Below are positions 25,847 through 37,724 of a stretch of 64,000 bases of DNA, piece after piece. Every line of letters begins with the position of its first letter. Positions within the stretch are counted from its first letter, which is position 1. The stretch is taken from NCBI RefSeq assembly GCF_000165425.1, contig NW_001799100.1, positions 310,001-374,000 of the forward strand, written 5' to 3'. The notes below the pieces were generated by a model that saw only the letters and a program-made list of their open reading frames with translations, did not search any database and was not told the DNA's origin. The translations under genes and the position numbers were made by a program. The stretch comes from Paramecium tetraurelia (lineage: Eukaryota; Ciliophora; Oligohymenophorea; Peniculida; Parameciidae).

Positions 25847-27896
25847 TCATCTTTACAAAAATTGGCATTTCTCTTTTAATTTGATCTCAAATTTCTGTAT
25901 TGTTTCTTTCATCTCCTCATACTCTTTTTGATTACAAGAGGATTCATCAATTTCAGATTATTAAGTATTCAAACTTCTTGATCTGGCATTTTTTTATTAT
26001 TATTACTTTTTTTTCGTTTACATACTAGCTGAAATATCATATTTTTCCACATGTTAATATAAAGTAGGGCATAAATATTATTATTCAATCGTAGTCATAT
26101 TTAATAATACCAATCCTTTATACTCTGGCCTAACCTATCTTAAATAACTTAGTTCTAAGGCTTTAACATTTCCTTTAGATGCCTACAAAGATCGATGGTT
26201 TAACAATCTATTTCTAAAATCAAATTATGCTTGTAATTTCATCTGCTGAAGTTCTATATCTGCTTGAAAGTTTTTATCAATTTAATTTATTGCTTATCTT
26301 TGTCTTTAAAAGGTTTTAGGTCCATAAACTTATTTTAAATGTTTCTTGTCAAGTAGTTCTAAATGGTTCCAATAATTGTCAGTTTAATTGTCCTAGTATT
26401 AATTAGATAATTACTAAATATGCAGGGGGCCTTTGAAAAAGAGGCAAATTTAAATCCTCATCTGATACAACATATTTACTTGTCTAAGATTGCTTCTATC
26501 TACTTTTAATTTCTAATATAGTTCTCTTATATTCATTCCTCTTTAGTCTTAATTATGATTCATTTTTAAAGTTTTCAATTTTTCCAATGTTTCGTGACTC
26601 ATTAGGATTCTATTGAGTAAAAGCAATTTTGGAAAAGAACTAGTTTCTTTTGCATTCCATCAAAAATATACTTGTTATTCCAATAAGTTTGATCCTTCTT
26701 AGTTATTGTGGTACTCTCTGTAGGCATCTCATCTCTAAGATAATCCAAGTACGATTATGGACCTAATTTCCTAGCTTTAAACATGGATAAATTTTATTAA
26801 TAATAATCATTATAGTTAGAGATCGTTAATATGGACAATCCCTTTTTTCTATTAGTACTCTATTGTAGCATAACCTTACTTGACACTCAGTATTTTTACA
26901 ATGCTTCCTGAATCAATGTAAAAGAATTAATGTCCTTTTGACCAGGTATTGCGAAGACAAATTCCTTATAAATTTTATTTTTTGTATTATAAACTCTCTG
27001 GAATTGGTTTTTGCAGAATCTCAGATGGAGTATCATCTAAAAAGTAATTGACCTCTTCTGGCCTATGACAATGATTAGTTTTGATATAATGAGTCAATAA
27101 ATTTAATGTCTCCATTACCTTCATTAGTTTCCAGTGTAAGTTCATTATTTTGAATTTGGTCAAATAATTTCAAATTGCGGGTTTTTTAAATAATTTAAGG
27201 NNNNNNNNNNNNNNNNNNNNNNNNNNNNNNNNNNNNNNNNNNNNNNNNNNNNNNNNNNNNNNNNNNNNNNNNNNNNNNNNNNNNNNNNNNNNNNNNNNNN
27301 NNNNNNNNNNNNNNNNNNNNNNNNNNNNNNNNNNNNNNNNNNNNNNNNNNGAGATGATATATGTGATGAAAAGGAAGAGGTGGGAAAGAAGGCAATATAG
27401 GGTATAAGGGAGGAAGGGGAGGAAGAAGATGAAGAAGAGTGAGAGAGATGGATGAGGGAAATGAAAGGGGGGAGAGGAGTAAGAGAGGGGAGAAGAAACG
27501 GACGGGACACGCAGGAGGGTGACAAGGCGGCCGGAAGCAAGGGGAAAGAAGGATGTGCCGGGTGACCAGGGATGGCGAAGACAAATGCCTGTGAAAGGGG
27601 ATGGTGGGGATGATATACTTTCGGGAATTGTGTTTGGCAGAATCTCAGATGGAGTATCATCTGAAAAGTAATTGACCTCTTCTGGCCTATGACTATGATT
27701 AGTTTTGATATAATGAGTCAATAAATTTAATGTCTCCATAGCTTCATTAGTTTCTAGTGTAAGTTCATTATTTTGAAATTGGTCAAAGTAATTCAGATTT
27801 GCTGGTTTTTTAAATAATTTAAGTGATATTTCTTTTCCCTCATTTGATAACGAGTGTTAGGAAACAAACTTTATATTACTCAACATATCTTAACAT
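25847..27896 (-). CDS. hypothetical protein interrupted by a false assembly gap
   Basis: A leftward gene starting at ATG 27894-27896 (MLSNIKFVSQHS) and ending with TGA at 25847-25849. It crosses the N gap and the duplicated overlap, so it must be read through only one copy. Downstream of the overlap the frame is clear: KIYKEFVFAIPGQKDINSF, then exons joined by introns of 21, 25 and 22 nt, through NYWNHLELLDKKHLKQVYG, to a Gln/Lys-rich coiled-coil tail. One frame change lies inside the low-quality overlap (near 27010) and is probably a base-calling error. No known domain; leucine- and glutamine-rich helices suggest a structural or cytoskeletal protein. Confidence 0.6.
26727..27824. repeat. artefactual direct duplication around the gap
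   Basis: Bases 26727-27200 and 27351-27824 align at a constant 624 bp offset. Near the gene-side end the copies agree closely (for example around 27030-27110 and 27654-27734). Towards the gap the right copy turns into purine-rich nonsense in which T reads as G and, further out, C reads as A. The left copy also degrades slightly in its last 80 bases. This is how the poor ends of two overlapping reads look, not a biological repeat. Confidence 0.85.
27201..27350. other. assembly gap (150 N)
   Basis: A run of exactly 150 N, probably a placeholder size. See the flanking duplication: the contigs seem to overlap by about 470 bases, so no sequence need be missing here. Confidence 0.99.
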
Positions 27897-28069
27897 TTTT
27901 TTTCTAGGTTACTTTTGATCATAAAATTCACTAATTATAAATATAATTAAATTATTTATCCAATAAAAAACCAACTCCTTAATACTTATTGAGTATACTA
28001 CACATTTTATTTATTGATTGGATTTTTAGATTGATAAATATATAAAAGTATGAATTTATAATGATCAAA

Positions 28070-29380
28070 TCATCTTCTTGGTTTAGGGATTTTGGAATAG
28101 AGAATAGCCTATCGTTATTCAGCTACTTATTTATATGTAATAGGTTGCTCTTTTGATTGGGATCTTATTTTATTATATGAAGATAGAGTATCTGCTTGAA
28201 TATTTTCTTTTTCAATGGAAATGTTGATTTATTTAACAGGTCTTGAGTCATATTGCTTGTAATCATTTCTTTAATCTTATTTATTTGATATCTACTGTGA
28301 TTATTGAGTACAAGACTGTTTCCCTTTGTTATAGCACCCAACATAATGTTAAGGCTTTGCTTTAGAATTAATTTCACAATCTGAAAGTGTTTTGACATTT
28401 TAAGGTTAATGGCAGGCAGAAAATGATTTACTTCGTGATACTTATAAATCAACACTATTTTCTTAATGAACTGAAGTTTGAAGATTGTTTTTCCTTTAAA
28501 TTTCAAATTCTAACTACTGGATTTTGCATTCTGCATTAGAAAGCTGTCCAAAAAGGTAATTATTCTATTCCCTCAATTCATCAATTTACTAATCTAAAAT
28601 CTTTCTTTGATCATCTAACTATTATTAGTACTTTTATTTTAAATCTCTATATCGTTATGAATATAGTTCTTCATTAGATTTCATCCTACTCATGAATTCT
28701 TACTAGAATGTTGAACTTTATTATAATTCTTCTTCCAACTCACATATTCTTCTTTGATACTCTTCCTCTTAATTAATAATATTTTATGTCAATAATTAAT
28801 ATTCTTCATATTCTTGCTTTATTGATTAATAATCTTATTAATCGTTCCTCATGGTTTCCTGTAATTTATTCTATAGGTCCAAGTATTGCTTTTGTAATTC
28901 TTCTAAGGCTCTATGCAATTCCATAACATCAGGAATACTGTCTTATTAATTTTGGAGATTCTATAAATCTTCCTATAGTTATTAATTTTAATATTCCAAT
29001 TGTTGATTTCTTCGATTCACTTCAGATAATTATTGATTGTATTATCTTTCAGTATCGAATAACTTTTTTTAGAGTTCTTAGATTTATTAATTTTTTTATT
29101 CCAATAAGCTCTTTTATTTAACAGAACTTTTTTCAAGACTACTCTCTCTAATTATATCTGAATTTTTCAATTCATATCCTGTTTTTAAATACTTTTATTC
29201 TAATCTCATCATTGTTTATTGATTCTGCTAACATCTTTCTTACATCTCTTTAAGTTCTTATTTAAAAAAGCTTTCATCAAATTTGGTACTATCATCGAGT
29301 TATCTGCTTCTCTTTAAGGCTTGATTTACTTATTCTTCCAACTCTTCAATCCTTTTCAATTCTTTATCGGTCTATGACAT
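28070..29380 (-). CDS. long coiled-coil protein
   Basis: A 436-residue, single-exon protein. It begins MSQTDKELKRIEELEEQV and for the first 290 residues is nearly unbroken heptad-type coiled coil rich in Gln, Glu, Leu and Lys. The last 140 residues are low-complexity Ser/Gln/Lys with no helix pattern and end in KIPKPRR and TGA. This is the layout of ciliate basal-body, cytoskeletal or centrosomal linker proteins, but no specific family is recognisable. Many glutamines are coded by TAA/TAG. Confidence 0.82.
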
Positions 29381-29777
29381 TTATCTAACGGATAATTATT
29401 AATTATTTATTTATTATTTTGTGTATTTAAAGAAAGGAATATAATTACACTGCTGTTTAAGAACTAGAGATTATATCTAAATAATTTATTTTAGATATAT
29501 CGTATGGTCAAATAAGACCATCACTTACTAAAATTAAAGAGATTTATAAGAAATGTTTCGATATATAAATAATAAAGATTGAAATATCCCAATAATATTT
29601 AGTATTAAGTATCTTGTTGAATAATTTTTTGATTTTGTATCATTTATACATATAAGGACTACTTATAAAATAATATAATTAATTGATTATCTACACTCCA
29701 ATTTAATAAAGATATTTAATACTAATTAATAAATTCTTTAATTGGTTTACAAGTCAAACTTTCAATTGACAAAATAA
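29381..29777. other. intergenic, divergent
   Basis: AT-rich spacer upstream of the coiled-coil gene. No feature recognised. Confidence 0.5.
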
Positions 29778-30086
29778 ATGCTAATTTTAATTATAAACGA
29801 TGAATATGGAAACATGTATCATTTTAGTTTTAATCTTATGAAATAATCTAATTTCATTGCTTTAGACTAATATAGTATCAACTGGAAGTAAATTAAAAAG
29901 TAGAAAACATAGTAAGTAATAATACTTATTAAAAATGAATTATATATTCTTAAAATTTAATATATACGTTTTGATTAGAATAATTTCTAGAAGAAGATTA
30001 TTTAAAAAGTAGAAATTTCATTCGGCAAAAATAGTAAAATCATCCAATTGGTTTTAAGTTTACTCTTAGATAAAATAAAGGATTGA
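29778..30086 (+). CDS. possible small protein
   Basis: A 102-codon open frame, ATG 29778 to TGA 30084-30086, starting MLILIINDEYGNMYHFSF. It is rich in Ile, Lys and Gln, with a hydrophobic C-terminal helix (IIQLVLSLLLDKIKD). No homologue or domain is recognised. It could be a real small gene or a chance frame, since TGA is the only stop and is rare in this AT-rich DNA. Confidence 0.35.
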
Positions 30087-30156
30087 ATTCATATTCAGTA
30101 ATTGTTTTTGAGTTATATAAAGCCATATGGGAATATATTATATAAGAATATTAAAG

Positions 30157-30591
30157 TCATTATGAAGTTGTTATGGATGCTTTATCTTCATCTTTATTAT
30201 TCTAATCTATGGATTATTCTTTTATTCTTCTCATTTTGATTCTATTTTCAGTCTCCACAACTTCAAAATTAGGATGTAAAGGTCCAAAACAATATAATAT
30301 TTCATGATTTTTAAGTACTTCATATCTATGTTTATCTAAAACCTTTCGTATATAATCTCTTAAAAATTTTCTACATTGCTGATAACTTTTAGTTTGAATG
30401 AATTAGGATTGATATTAGAAGAATACTTTGTCTTTCTTAATTTTTTTATTTCTTCTCATGAATCTTTTAAATTTTACTATCTCAGACTCTTACCATTCTT
30501 TAGTATACTCCTTCTGAAACTAAATATGAGTGTTTTGAAATTGAAAAATTCCTATTAGTTCTTCGTATGAGACAAAGCTAAGGGAAGACAT
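30157..30591 (-). CDS. hypothetical basic protein
   Basis: A 144-residue, single-exon protein starting MSSLSFVSYEELIGIFQFQ. Basic helical segments (KRFMRRNKKIKKDK, then KFLRDYIRKVLDKHRYEVL) surround aromatic and Gln-rich turns. The tail carries ENRIKMRRIKEQ. No signal peptide, membrane span or known domain. It lies 126 bases upstream of the PP2A stop, on the same strand as PP2A. Function unknown. Confidence 0.65.
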
Positions 30592-30717
30592 TTTAATTTA
30601 TATTTTATTTTATGTGAAATTATAAATATAGGAAATTTGGAAAATTTATAAGAACGTGTAAATTATAAGGATTTGACATATTTATTGATAATAATTCTTG
30701 GAATTTGATTATTTAAA

Positions 30718-32290
30718 TCATATTATTGTAATATTTCCATTGTTTAGGCCATTGTGTTCTCCAACGATATGAGTATCTGAATAGGGCACGATAGGTTCTT
30801 TAAAATTGGGATTTTTTTATAATGCCTATTTGGTTAGGTTTTTCCACTAATGATAATTGAAATATAGTACCTTTTCTTCAATCTTTTATCTGTCTTTCTT
30901 TTGATTCTTGGCATCTTGGATGATGTACAAATATTTTGGATCCTTATTATTCAAGGCTTTATCAAATGCTTGATAATCAATTTCTTTAAGTATTGTCTTT
31001 AAAGCATTCAAAGATTCTTGTAAAACCTTATGCCAATGAGTGTCTGCTATTTGAGCAATGACTGGAACTAAAAGGGGAAAGGTGAATGGCTTATAACTCT
31101 TCAGAATAGTGAGGAAATAATCATTTTCAAAGAAACACATAGCTCTGTCAGCCACTTATAGGTGTGGTCCTGCAATACATTTAATTAACCTTTTGAACAG
31201 TTTTGGAATCAAAGGTTCTAATTTTGATATTTCACAGACTTCCAACACTTCTAAGAGTTCATTAAGAAACATAACTTCTTTGGCTGAATTAGCAAATGGC
31301 CAATATCTTAAGAGTCCTTCAACTAAGAAAGTTGCTAAAGTTGGATCTTTTGATAAAAAGAGCATGGAACATCTCAATAATTATTCATGATAAAACTAAC
31401 AAGTTTAAACTTTATGGAGAGGGATAATGACAGTTTTAAAGAATATAACATGTTCTTCTCTTAATGGGACAGCAAATCCACTAATGATACTTGCCAAGAT
31501 ATCTAGGAGTTCGGCTGCACCATTAAATTTGTAGGTTTCATGGATTAAAGTGTAGAAGCAATCATTTATTGCTTTTCTAATCATTTTTCTTCTGGGGACC
31601 AATTTAGCATAGAGCCTATGCAAAATATTTTTAAGGTATTCTCTTTCTCTGGGTTCTTCTGAATCGAACAATTCAAGGAATTCTTAAATAAAAGAGTGAG
31701 TAATGAAAATCTATAAAATTTATAAAAGAAATACTTTGAGGGATTTAACATCAGGCTATTCATTAACAATTAATTATAAGAAATATTCATAGACAGGTTG
31801 TAAATGTGTCCAAGCTGGGTCTATGAGTTACTAATTAATAAAAGAAAATAAGTTACATCATCATCCTCCATGCCAATCTCTCCATTGGTTGCTGTTTTCT
31901 TTAAAATTGGCAATGGCCTAAAAATATTCTTTTCAATCATTTCTATGATCAAATCTAAATGTGGGACAACCAAATTGGCAACAAAATTAGGTTCTTTTAA
32001 TAAATCAAATAATTCTTGTAAGTATTATGAACGTTCCTATTTCTCTTTGACATTTTTTGTGTCATCATTAAAATCGTATGGTTATGAACAAAAATGGATT
32101 TTTTTTAAGAATTAATCTCTAATTTCTTTGGGTACATGTTTGGGATCTGTTACTCTGGCCATATTTTGAATCATTTGTGGAGGTGCCTAATAATCACATT
32201 AGCTATTACTCTTGCTTATTGAGTGTTAGTGGTAGGCTAAGCTTGTGGTCTTCCTGTTGGGGTTTATTTTGAATTTGCAGTCCTTTACAT
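30718..32290 (-). CDS. PP2A regulatory subunit B56 (B' family)
   Basis: A 491-residue HEAT-like subunit that targets protein phosphatase 2A. Five exons; introns 32187-32209, 31831-31856, 31711-31734 and 30847-30870. Family blocks are [102 protein letters not shown] and [17 protein letters not shown], in the same order as in human B56. The N-terminus (MQRTANSKQTPTG) is a disordered Gln/Pro/Thr stretch. The last intron (24 nt) keeps frame with no stop inside; its removal joins IEEK to WKNL as in other B56 proteins. B56 would act in the cytoplasm or at centromeres/basal bodies. Confidence 0.95.
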
Positions 32291-32341
32291 TATTTTTATT
32301 TTTGATTTTGATATAGATGTGTTTTTGAATATATATATTAG

Positions 32342-33515
32342 ATGATTTAATAATAAGTAAGGGATCTCTTTTCATTTACACCAATTCTTTAATCAACTTC
32401 ACTAGATGACGACTAATTACCTTCCTATTCGACCTACGCATATGATTTATATGAGAAGAAATTTAGAAGGATTTCTAAGTTTGTTAATTTTGATTAATTG
32501 AACTACGTTCCATTTTATGCTGCATCTGTTAGAATTTCAAATACAAACGATTTCTTAATCACTGGCGGAGCAGTTTTATAGGAAGACAATCAAGATTAAT
32601 ATTTTTCAACCAATTTTTGCATGAAAATAACAGTAAATAAAGATAGTGTATTAATATCATCTTTCGATTCCATTTAATAATAATAGATATTACCATCATT
32701 GATATATCCAAGACATAATCATAAAATATTTGAATTAATACTCAATGATAAACGAGCTTTTATAGTTGTAGGTGGTTAGTATGTTAATTCTAATGAATTT
32801 GGAGTTTTTAATTCTTGTGAAATGTTAATTGAAGGATCAAATGAATGGATACAAATAGCACCCTTATAAAAAAATAGAACTGGATTTTCAGGATTCGTAT
32901 AAAATAATAAAATATACATATTTTGTGGAATTTCTGGTTTTAATGAAAAAAAACATGAAATAATACCACCCACATAAATTGAAGTTTACAATCCAGAAAA
33001 AAATGAATGGGAATAAATTAAATATAAATGTCCTTTAGGAATTACAATAGGTTTAGATTGTCTTTGCTTGCCGATTAATGATAACAAAGTATTAATTTTA
33101 GGGGGATCAAAAGAATAAAGTTCAGATTAGATTTTAATTATGGACTAAGATAAAAAGGCATTCACAAAGCATCCATAAAAGTTATCCATTCCTAAAGCAA
33201 AATGTTATGGACGGTTCTCTAGAAATATCGTAACTAAGAAAATAATACGAGAGGAAAGTATTTCTTAATTGATAAATATTAGATCAAGAAACTATACAAG
33301 AGGAATAAAAAAATTTGATAATAATCTTGGGTGGAAGTAGTTACTAGTTAGATCTAGAGATTTACCAATTATTAGATGAAGACAATCTATAAATAAAATT
33401 ACTCTAGAAATATGAATTCGGTGATGTTCTAGATTAGGATTATGAAATAAATGGACTTCCTAATAAGACATCATGGAATTTTGTTTTTTAAAGTTTACCA
33501 ATTTTATCGGAATGA
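32342..33515 (+). CDS. kelch-repeat protein
   Basis: A 382-residue protein from exons 32342-33257 and 33283-33515 (25 nt intron 33258-33282). Kelch-type blades show double glycines with following aromatic or Trp positions: FLITGGAV, FIVVGGQYVNSNEFG, IYIFCGISGF with YNPEKNEWEQI, VLILGGSKEQ and, after the intron, LIIILGGSSYQLD. This suggests a beta-propeller used for protein binding. No BTB or other domain is seen; the start (MIQQQVRDLFSF) was chosen as the first ATG in frame. It is divergent from the PP2A subunit, 51 bases away. Confidence 0.82.
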
Positions 33516-33602
33516 CAAATATAAATAGAAATAATATATATATATTGAACATTGACTTTAATAACAATGAAATTCTCTTCAATTAGAATAAATAATATAA
33601 TT

Positions 33603-34494
33603 TCATTATTCCTCCTGAGCTGTAGCTGCATAAGGATCTTTTCTATAATATACTTTGACATTCTTGGCTGATGATTTTCTGTCCTAGACTATAAAAGTAA
33701 TACAATAATCATACCAACTCTGTAGTTGCCATTTGGGAAGATCTCGGTATTATGATACAAATTGTAGAAAAATGAAAGTTAAGAGCTTGGAGCTTTGAAA
33801 GGCCTTTCAAAAACATACCAAGAATTTCTTTCTGTGCAATCTGGATAGGTAAAGGAGCCTGCATATAAATAATATGGTTAGATAGAAAATGCTGAAGTAA
33901 TCAATTCACTTAAATCCAAGATAAAATCTTCTTTGTTGTAGTTATCGATCACCTTGATTAATATTAGTGATTATTAATACCTATTATAAGAATGGATGTT
34001 TTTGGGCTGTGTCATCTTGAATGAAAAAGACAGAGACGGTTGATCTATTTTGAATTGTTGCAAAGAGCATTGTGTGTTGGATTTAAACTTCTAAATTATA
34101 CTAGACTCCATTGATTTTATGTTCAGCTTCACTTCTGAAGAATATGATTTTTCCACCATAGGCAACACTATCTGACCAAGAATTCACAGTGTACAATGGA
34201 CCAAAGTTATCGGTGTCAGTAGCTGGTATTATTCTATGGGTTGTTTAGTTTTTTGTGATTCTCACTTTGGTGGGTTTGTATTTTGGGAAAAAGTACATAT
34301 CGTCTTCCTAAATTAATGATTGTGTATTCTACATTGGTGTTAGTATAATTATTATCTAGGTTAATGGGGGACTGTAATTTTTTACCAAAGCAATATTCAT
34401 GGATGTCTGGCCAGTCCTTGCCATTTGAAGTGTAATCATAGTCATCACTACCATAAACAGTTGATAAGCTTAGTATTAATAATGATAAAATCAT
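33603..34494 (-). CDS. alpha-carbonic-anhydrase-like protein, zinc ligands lost
   Basis: A 270-residue secreted protein in four exons; introns 34308-34332, 33953-33980 and 33689-33714. Signal peptide MILSLLILSLSTVYG. The fold signature is present: WPDIHEYCFGKKLQSPINL near the start, SEAEHKINGVQYNLEVQIQH in the centre (aligning to the usual EH...G..Y..E.H.VH), and LYAGSFTYPDCTERNSWYVF (the PLTTP-type loop region). The three zinc histidines of active enzymes appear replaced: the FHxHW stretch reads KIIFFRS, and the third ligand position is Gln. It is probably a non-catalytic carbonic-anhydrase-related protein at the surface or in vesicles, possibly adhesive or structural. Confidence 0.85.
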
Positions 34495-34635
34495 GAATTA
34501 ATAATAATATTATTTTATTTGGATTCATCATTAATAATTTTTATATCGGAATTTCAAAAAATCCGAACTTAATTTGGGAACCAAAAAGGTATTCCTTAAT
34601 TTTAGAAAAATGTTAAAATATATAATAAACATTGT

Positions 34636-35193
34636 TCAAAATATGATGCATTCTTTGCATTACTAACATCGTTATTAATTATTACTTGGCTTGCTGTATT
34701 CTTATATGTATCTTTACATAAATTCTATATAACTGGGCCAAATCGTATCCCCTATGCATAGCATTGAAATTTACTATATGATTGAATTTCTGTAATATTT
34801 ATCAATTGCTTAGCAGCCGTGGACAGTTCATCTGCCAATAAAATGCTGGCATCAATCAAGTCAAAATATCTGTGATACAAATCAATGATGTCTCTGTCAG
34901 TATGAGGCTATTGTTTCTTGGCAATATCATATAATGCATTTGTTTTTTACAGATAATCAAATGCAAGGATCTATCTTCCTGCCTTAATTAATAGCGATTT
35001 ACCCTACACTACCCTTGAGAACAAAGCACGCCTTCTCCATCCTTTTTTAATCAAGCAATTAAACAGCTAAGTACAATTCTTGTAGTTATTTTTCAAAGGT
35101 CATGTTGATAAATTTGGAAATGATGGAAACATATATTTCTTCACTTCCATATTCAATCTTCCCTTGCTCATAATTTATGGTTTTATATTCCAT
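34636..35193 (-). CDS. HPt-domain-like protein lacking the phospho-histidine
   Basis: A 169-residue helical protein; exons 35008-35193, 34686-34982 and 34636-34662, with introns 34983-35007 (25 nt) and 34663-34685 (23 nt). The segment ELYLAVQLLDQKRMEKA, then CFVLKGSAGRQILAFDYL, matches the histidine-phosphotransfer helix (usual form A-H-x-L-K-G-S-A), but the histidine position holds Phe. The following helices (DIIDLYHRYFDLIDASILLA) fit the four-helix bundle. It is therefore probably a pseudo-HPt, a fold kept for binding rather than phosphotransfer. If the last intron is not used, the protein runs 27 residues further to TGA at 34554. Confidence 0.65.
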
Positions 35194-35281
35194 TTATTAA
35201 AAATATATTTATTTATTATAGTCGACCTAAAGTTTAATTTATAATTTCTAACGATAATATAAACATTAGCTAATTCATTAA

Positions 35282-36797
35282 ATGAGCTGGATTACTATAG
35301 GTAGTTAGAATAAAGGCCCTTAAGGTCGATGGGGACACACCAGTGTTGCGCAGGATGATAAACTCTATATCTTTGGAGGCTATGGTATGGACTTAGAAAT
35401 ATTATTAAGATGGCAATTATCTAAATGATTTCTACTCTTATGATTTTGACAACAACATGTGGTAGACAATACACTAAGAAGGCCAGGTGCCAGAGCCCAG
35501 ATCAAATCATATCATGCTTATCAACAGCGGAACCATATATATTCAAGGGGGAGGAGGTATGTCCAAAACTCGATTCGGGGATCTCTATTCATTTAATAAT
35601 AAAACCTGGCTGAAATAGAAAATTAATTTAATACCTCGAACCTATCATACAGGTTGTGTTGGCGATAATAAACTATTTATATATGGAGGAGAATCCGGTA
35701 GAGATTTGGACGATTTAGAAATTGTTGATTTAAGTGGCATGACACAATATACTGTGAAAGTTGAATGTTAGGTAAAGCCAGAACCTAGACGTTTTGCAAC
35801 TCTTTAGTATTACAATAATTAATTAATATTAATTGGTGGATGCACTTAATCCTACATTAATACTCCTTCAATTTATGTTGCTAGTTTTAAGGAAGTCGAT
35901 AATAATATAAGTGTGGCTTGGACTTAACTATAAATTTAATTTTCTAAATGGGGGTAATCTTGTATACAATTTGATGATTTATTGTATATTTTTGGAGGAA
36001 GAGATGACAAGGATTCTGATGAACTCTACTCTTTTGATTTATAAAACAGTAAGATTTAGATCATTAACAATTAAAATAAGATTAAGGCAAGAAGAAAACA
36101 TAGTGCTTCTATTATTGGTAATTCCTTAGTAATTTTTGGTGGGTTCAACGGAAAATATTAAAATGATTTATGCTTCTATGAATTACCACTTATTAATTCT
36201 GTTCCGCTTTCTGTCGAATTACCATCCAAACCATACTAAGAAGTACCATAATATTAATTTGAAAACTTCTTTTAATTTGAAAATGGAATTCACTTTTACA
36301 AAGAAAAATATGATTGCCTAATCTAAACAGATGAAAAATGTTTTGGTGTCAATAAATCTGTTCTTCTTAATACTTCAGGATATTTTAGAGAACTATTTAG
36401 TGGAGATTATGCAGAGGGCTAATTACTTTAATTAGATTTATCTTTTGTAGATCACATTGCTTTTGGTATAGTTTTGATTTTCTCATATGAAAATAAACTG
36501 ACACTCCCTATTCTGAATAAAGAAGAACTCTTTAGGCTCTTAGAACTATGTGATTACTTAGACATGATGTAATTAAAAGAGAAAACTTAATACTATATTG
36601 CTTAGACTGTTGATAAAAATACAATTTAAGAAATATACAAACTTTCTGTTGAACATTAGAATAATTAGTTATAAAATTTTTGTGCATTCAAGGTTTCAAA
36701 ATTGAAAATGCCATTGCAAGAAATTGACAATATATAAAGCTAATAAGTAAATAACATGAAAAAAATAAGAAAGTTGTCAATTGTCAATGAATTATGA
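35282..36797 (+). CDS. kelch-BTB protein
   Basis: A 496-residue protein; exons 35282-35384 and 35410-36797 (25 nt intron). The N-terminal 320 residues form a kelch propeller: RWGHTSVAQDDKLYIFGGYG, NHIMLINSGTIYIQGGGG, YHTGCVGDNKLFIYGGESG, LILIGGCTQ, LLYIFGGRDDKDSDELYSFD and HSASIIGNSLVIFGGFNG. A BTB/POZ domain follows (about 350-440): CFGVNKSVLLNTSGYFRELF, then FSYENKLTLP and LFRLLELCDYLDM. Domain order kelch then BTB is like LZTR1/RAG-type proteins rather than KLHL. BTB domains recruit cullin-3, so it may be a ubiquitin-ligase adaptor (inference). Confidence 0.9.
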
Positions 36798-36841
36798 TTA
36801 ATTTATATTTTCTTCTATTAGATTTATAATTTAATTTATTT

Positions 36842-37724
36842 ATGGAGAATTCTTGGAAATTAATCACAGCAAACTCTTATTATGACGCAGAGGCAAACTT
36901 AGTGAAATACTTTACAAAGGGATTAGGAATCGATCTACAAATTGTTAATGTTGAATATCTCTTTCTTTTTAAATAAGGAAACCTCCCTCTATTAATTATT
37001 GGACCAAAAGTGCTTTAAAAAGGAGAGATTTCTAAATTTCTTGTAAATGTATTCGACAGTTTATATGAAAGGAATACTTGAAAAATTGCCAATAGAATTA
37101 TGAACAGTACTTCAATCTGTTTGACAATTGCTATTAAATGCTTGAAATAATTGATTATTTTATGTGGGCTGCTCCCTCTAATATTTTATACTAATACAAG
37201 GACTAGTATACTTTCTTTAACGCTATTAACAAATATTATCAATGTCGCTTCCTTATCAATCAAAAGAAAAGATTTAAGTAGCTCAAATACCTTGATAATA
37301 ATAATGTTAATAACAAAGCTAAGATTCATCTCACAATTATTCAACATTGGATAAAAATGTAGCATGAATAACAACAACCGGTTAATGTATACTACATTTT
37401 TTGTTTTGTTGTACTTAAGTCCATAATTTTCAATATCAGATATTCTCAATTAGTATAATACACATCTAATTATAGTACAATCAAATCCTTAAGTCTGAAT
37501 TGAAAGATTTGCTTCAATAAATGACTTTGAGACTAGAATAAGAGTTTTAACTTGAACCTATATAAGGAATCAAAGATTCTGTTGCATTATATAATTAACA
37601 ACTAGACAAGCTATTATAGATAAATAAAGATTTAAAACCAAAAAGGAATTCTCACTAACTAATTCTTCAATTTATATCATTATCATTATTTACTTATGTG
37701 TTAATTTCAAATGACTTCAAATGA
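36842..37724 (+). CDS. metaxin/SAM37-like protein
   Basis: A 278-residue protein with introns 37049-37071 and 37453-37475 (both 23 nt, both in phase). It resembles metaxins: an N-terminal thioredoxin-like half (LGIDLQIVNVEYL, GNLPLLIIG, GEISKFLVNEYL) and a helical half with EIIDYFMWAAPSNILYQYKD and FFNAINKYY. Metaxins sit on the mitochondrial outer membrane and help insert beta-barrel proteins. The third exon ends in a hydrophobic segment (LILQFISLSLFTYVLI) suited to a tail anchor. Without the second intron it would stop at 37503 and lose this anchor. An additional intron around 37389-37421 is possible. Confidence 0.62.

Noticed and set aside
27360..27600. GC- and purine-rich island, candidate horizontally acquired DNA or a triplex-forming tract.
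   Set aside because: It aligns base for base with 26736-26976 under T-to-G and C-to-A changes, so it is a sequencing artefact.
27160..27739. Pro/Ser-rich open frames across the N run.
   Set aside because: They are translations of the miscalled sequence and of N bases, not genes.
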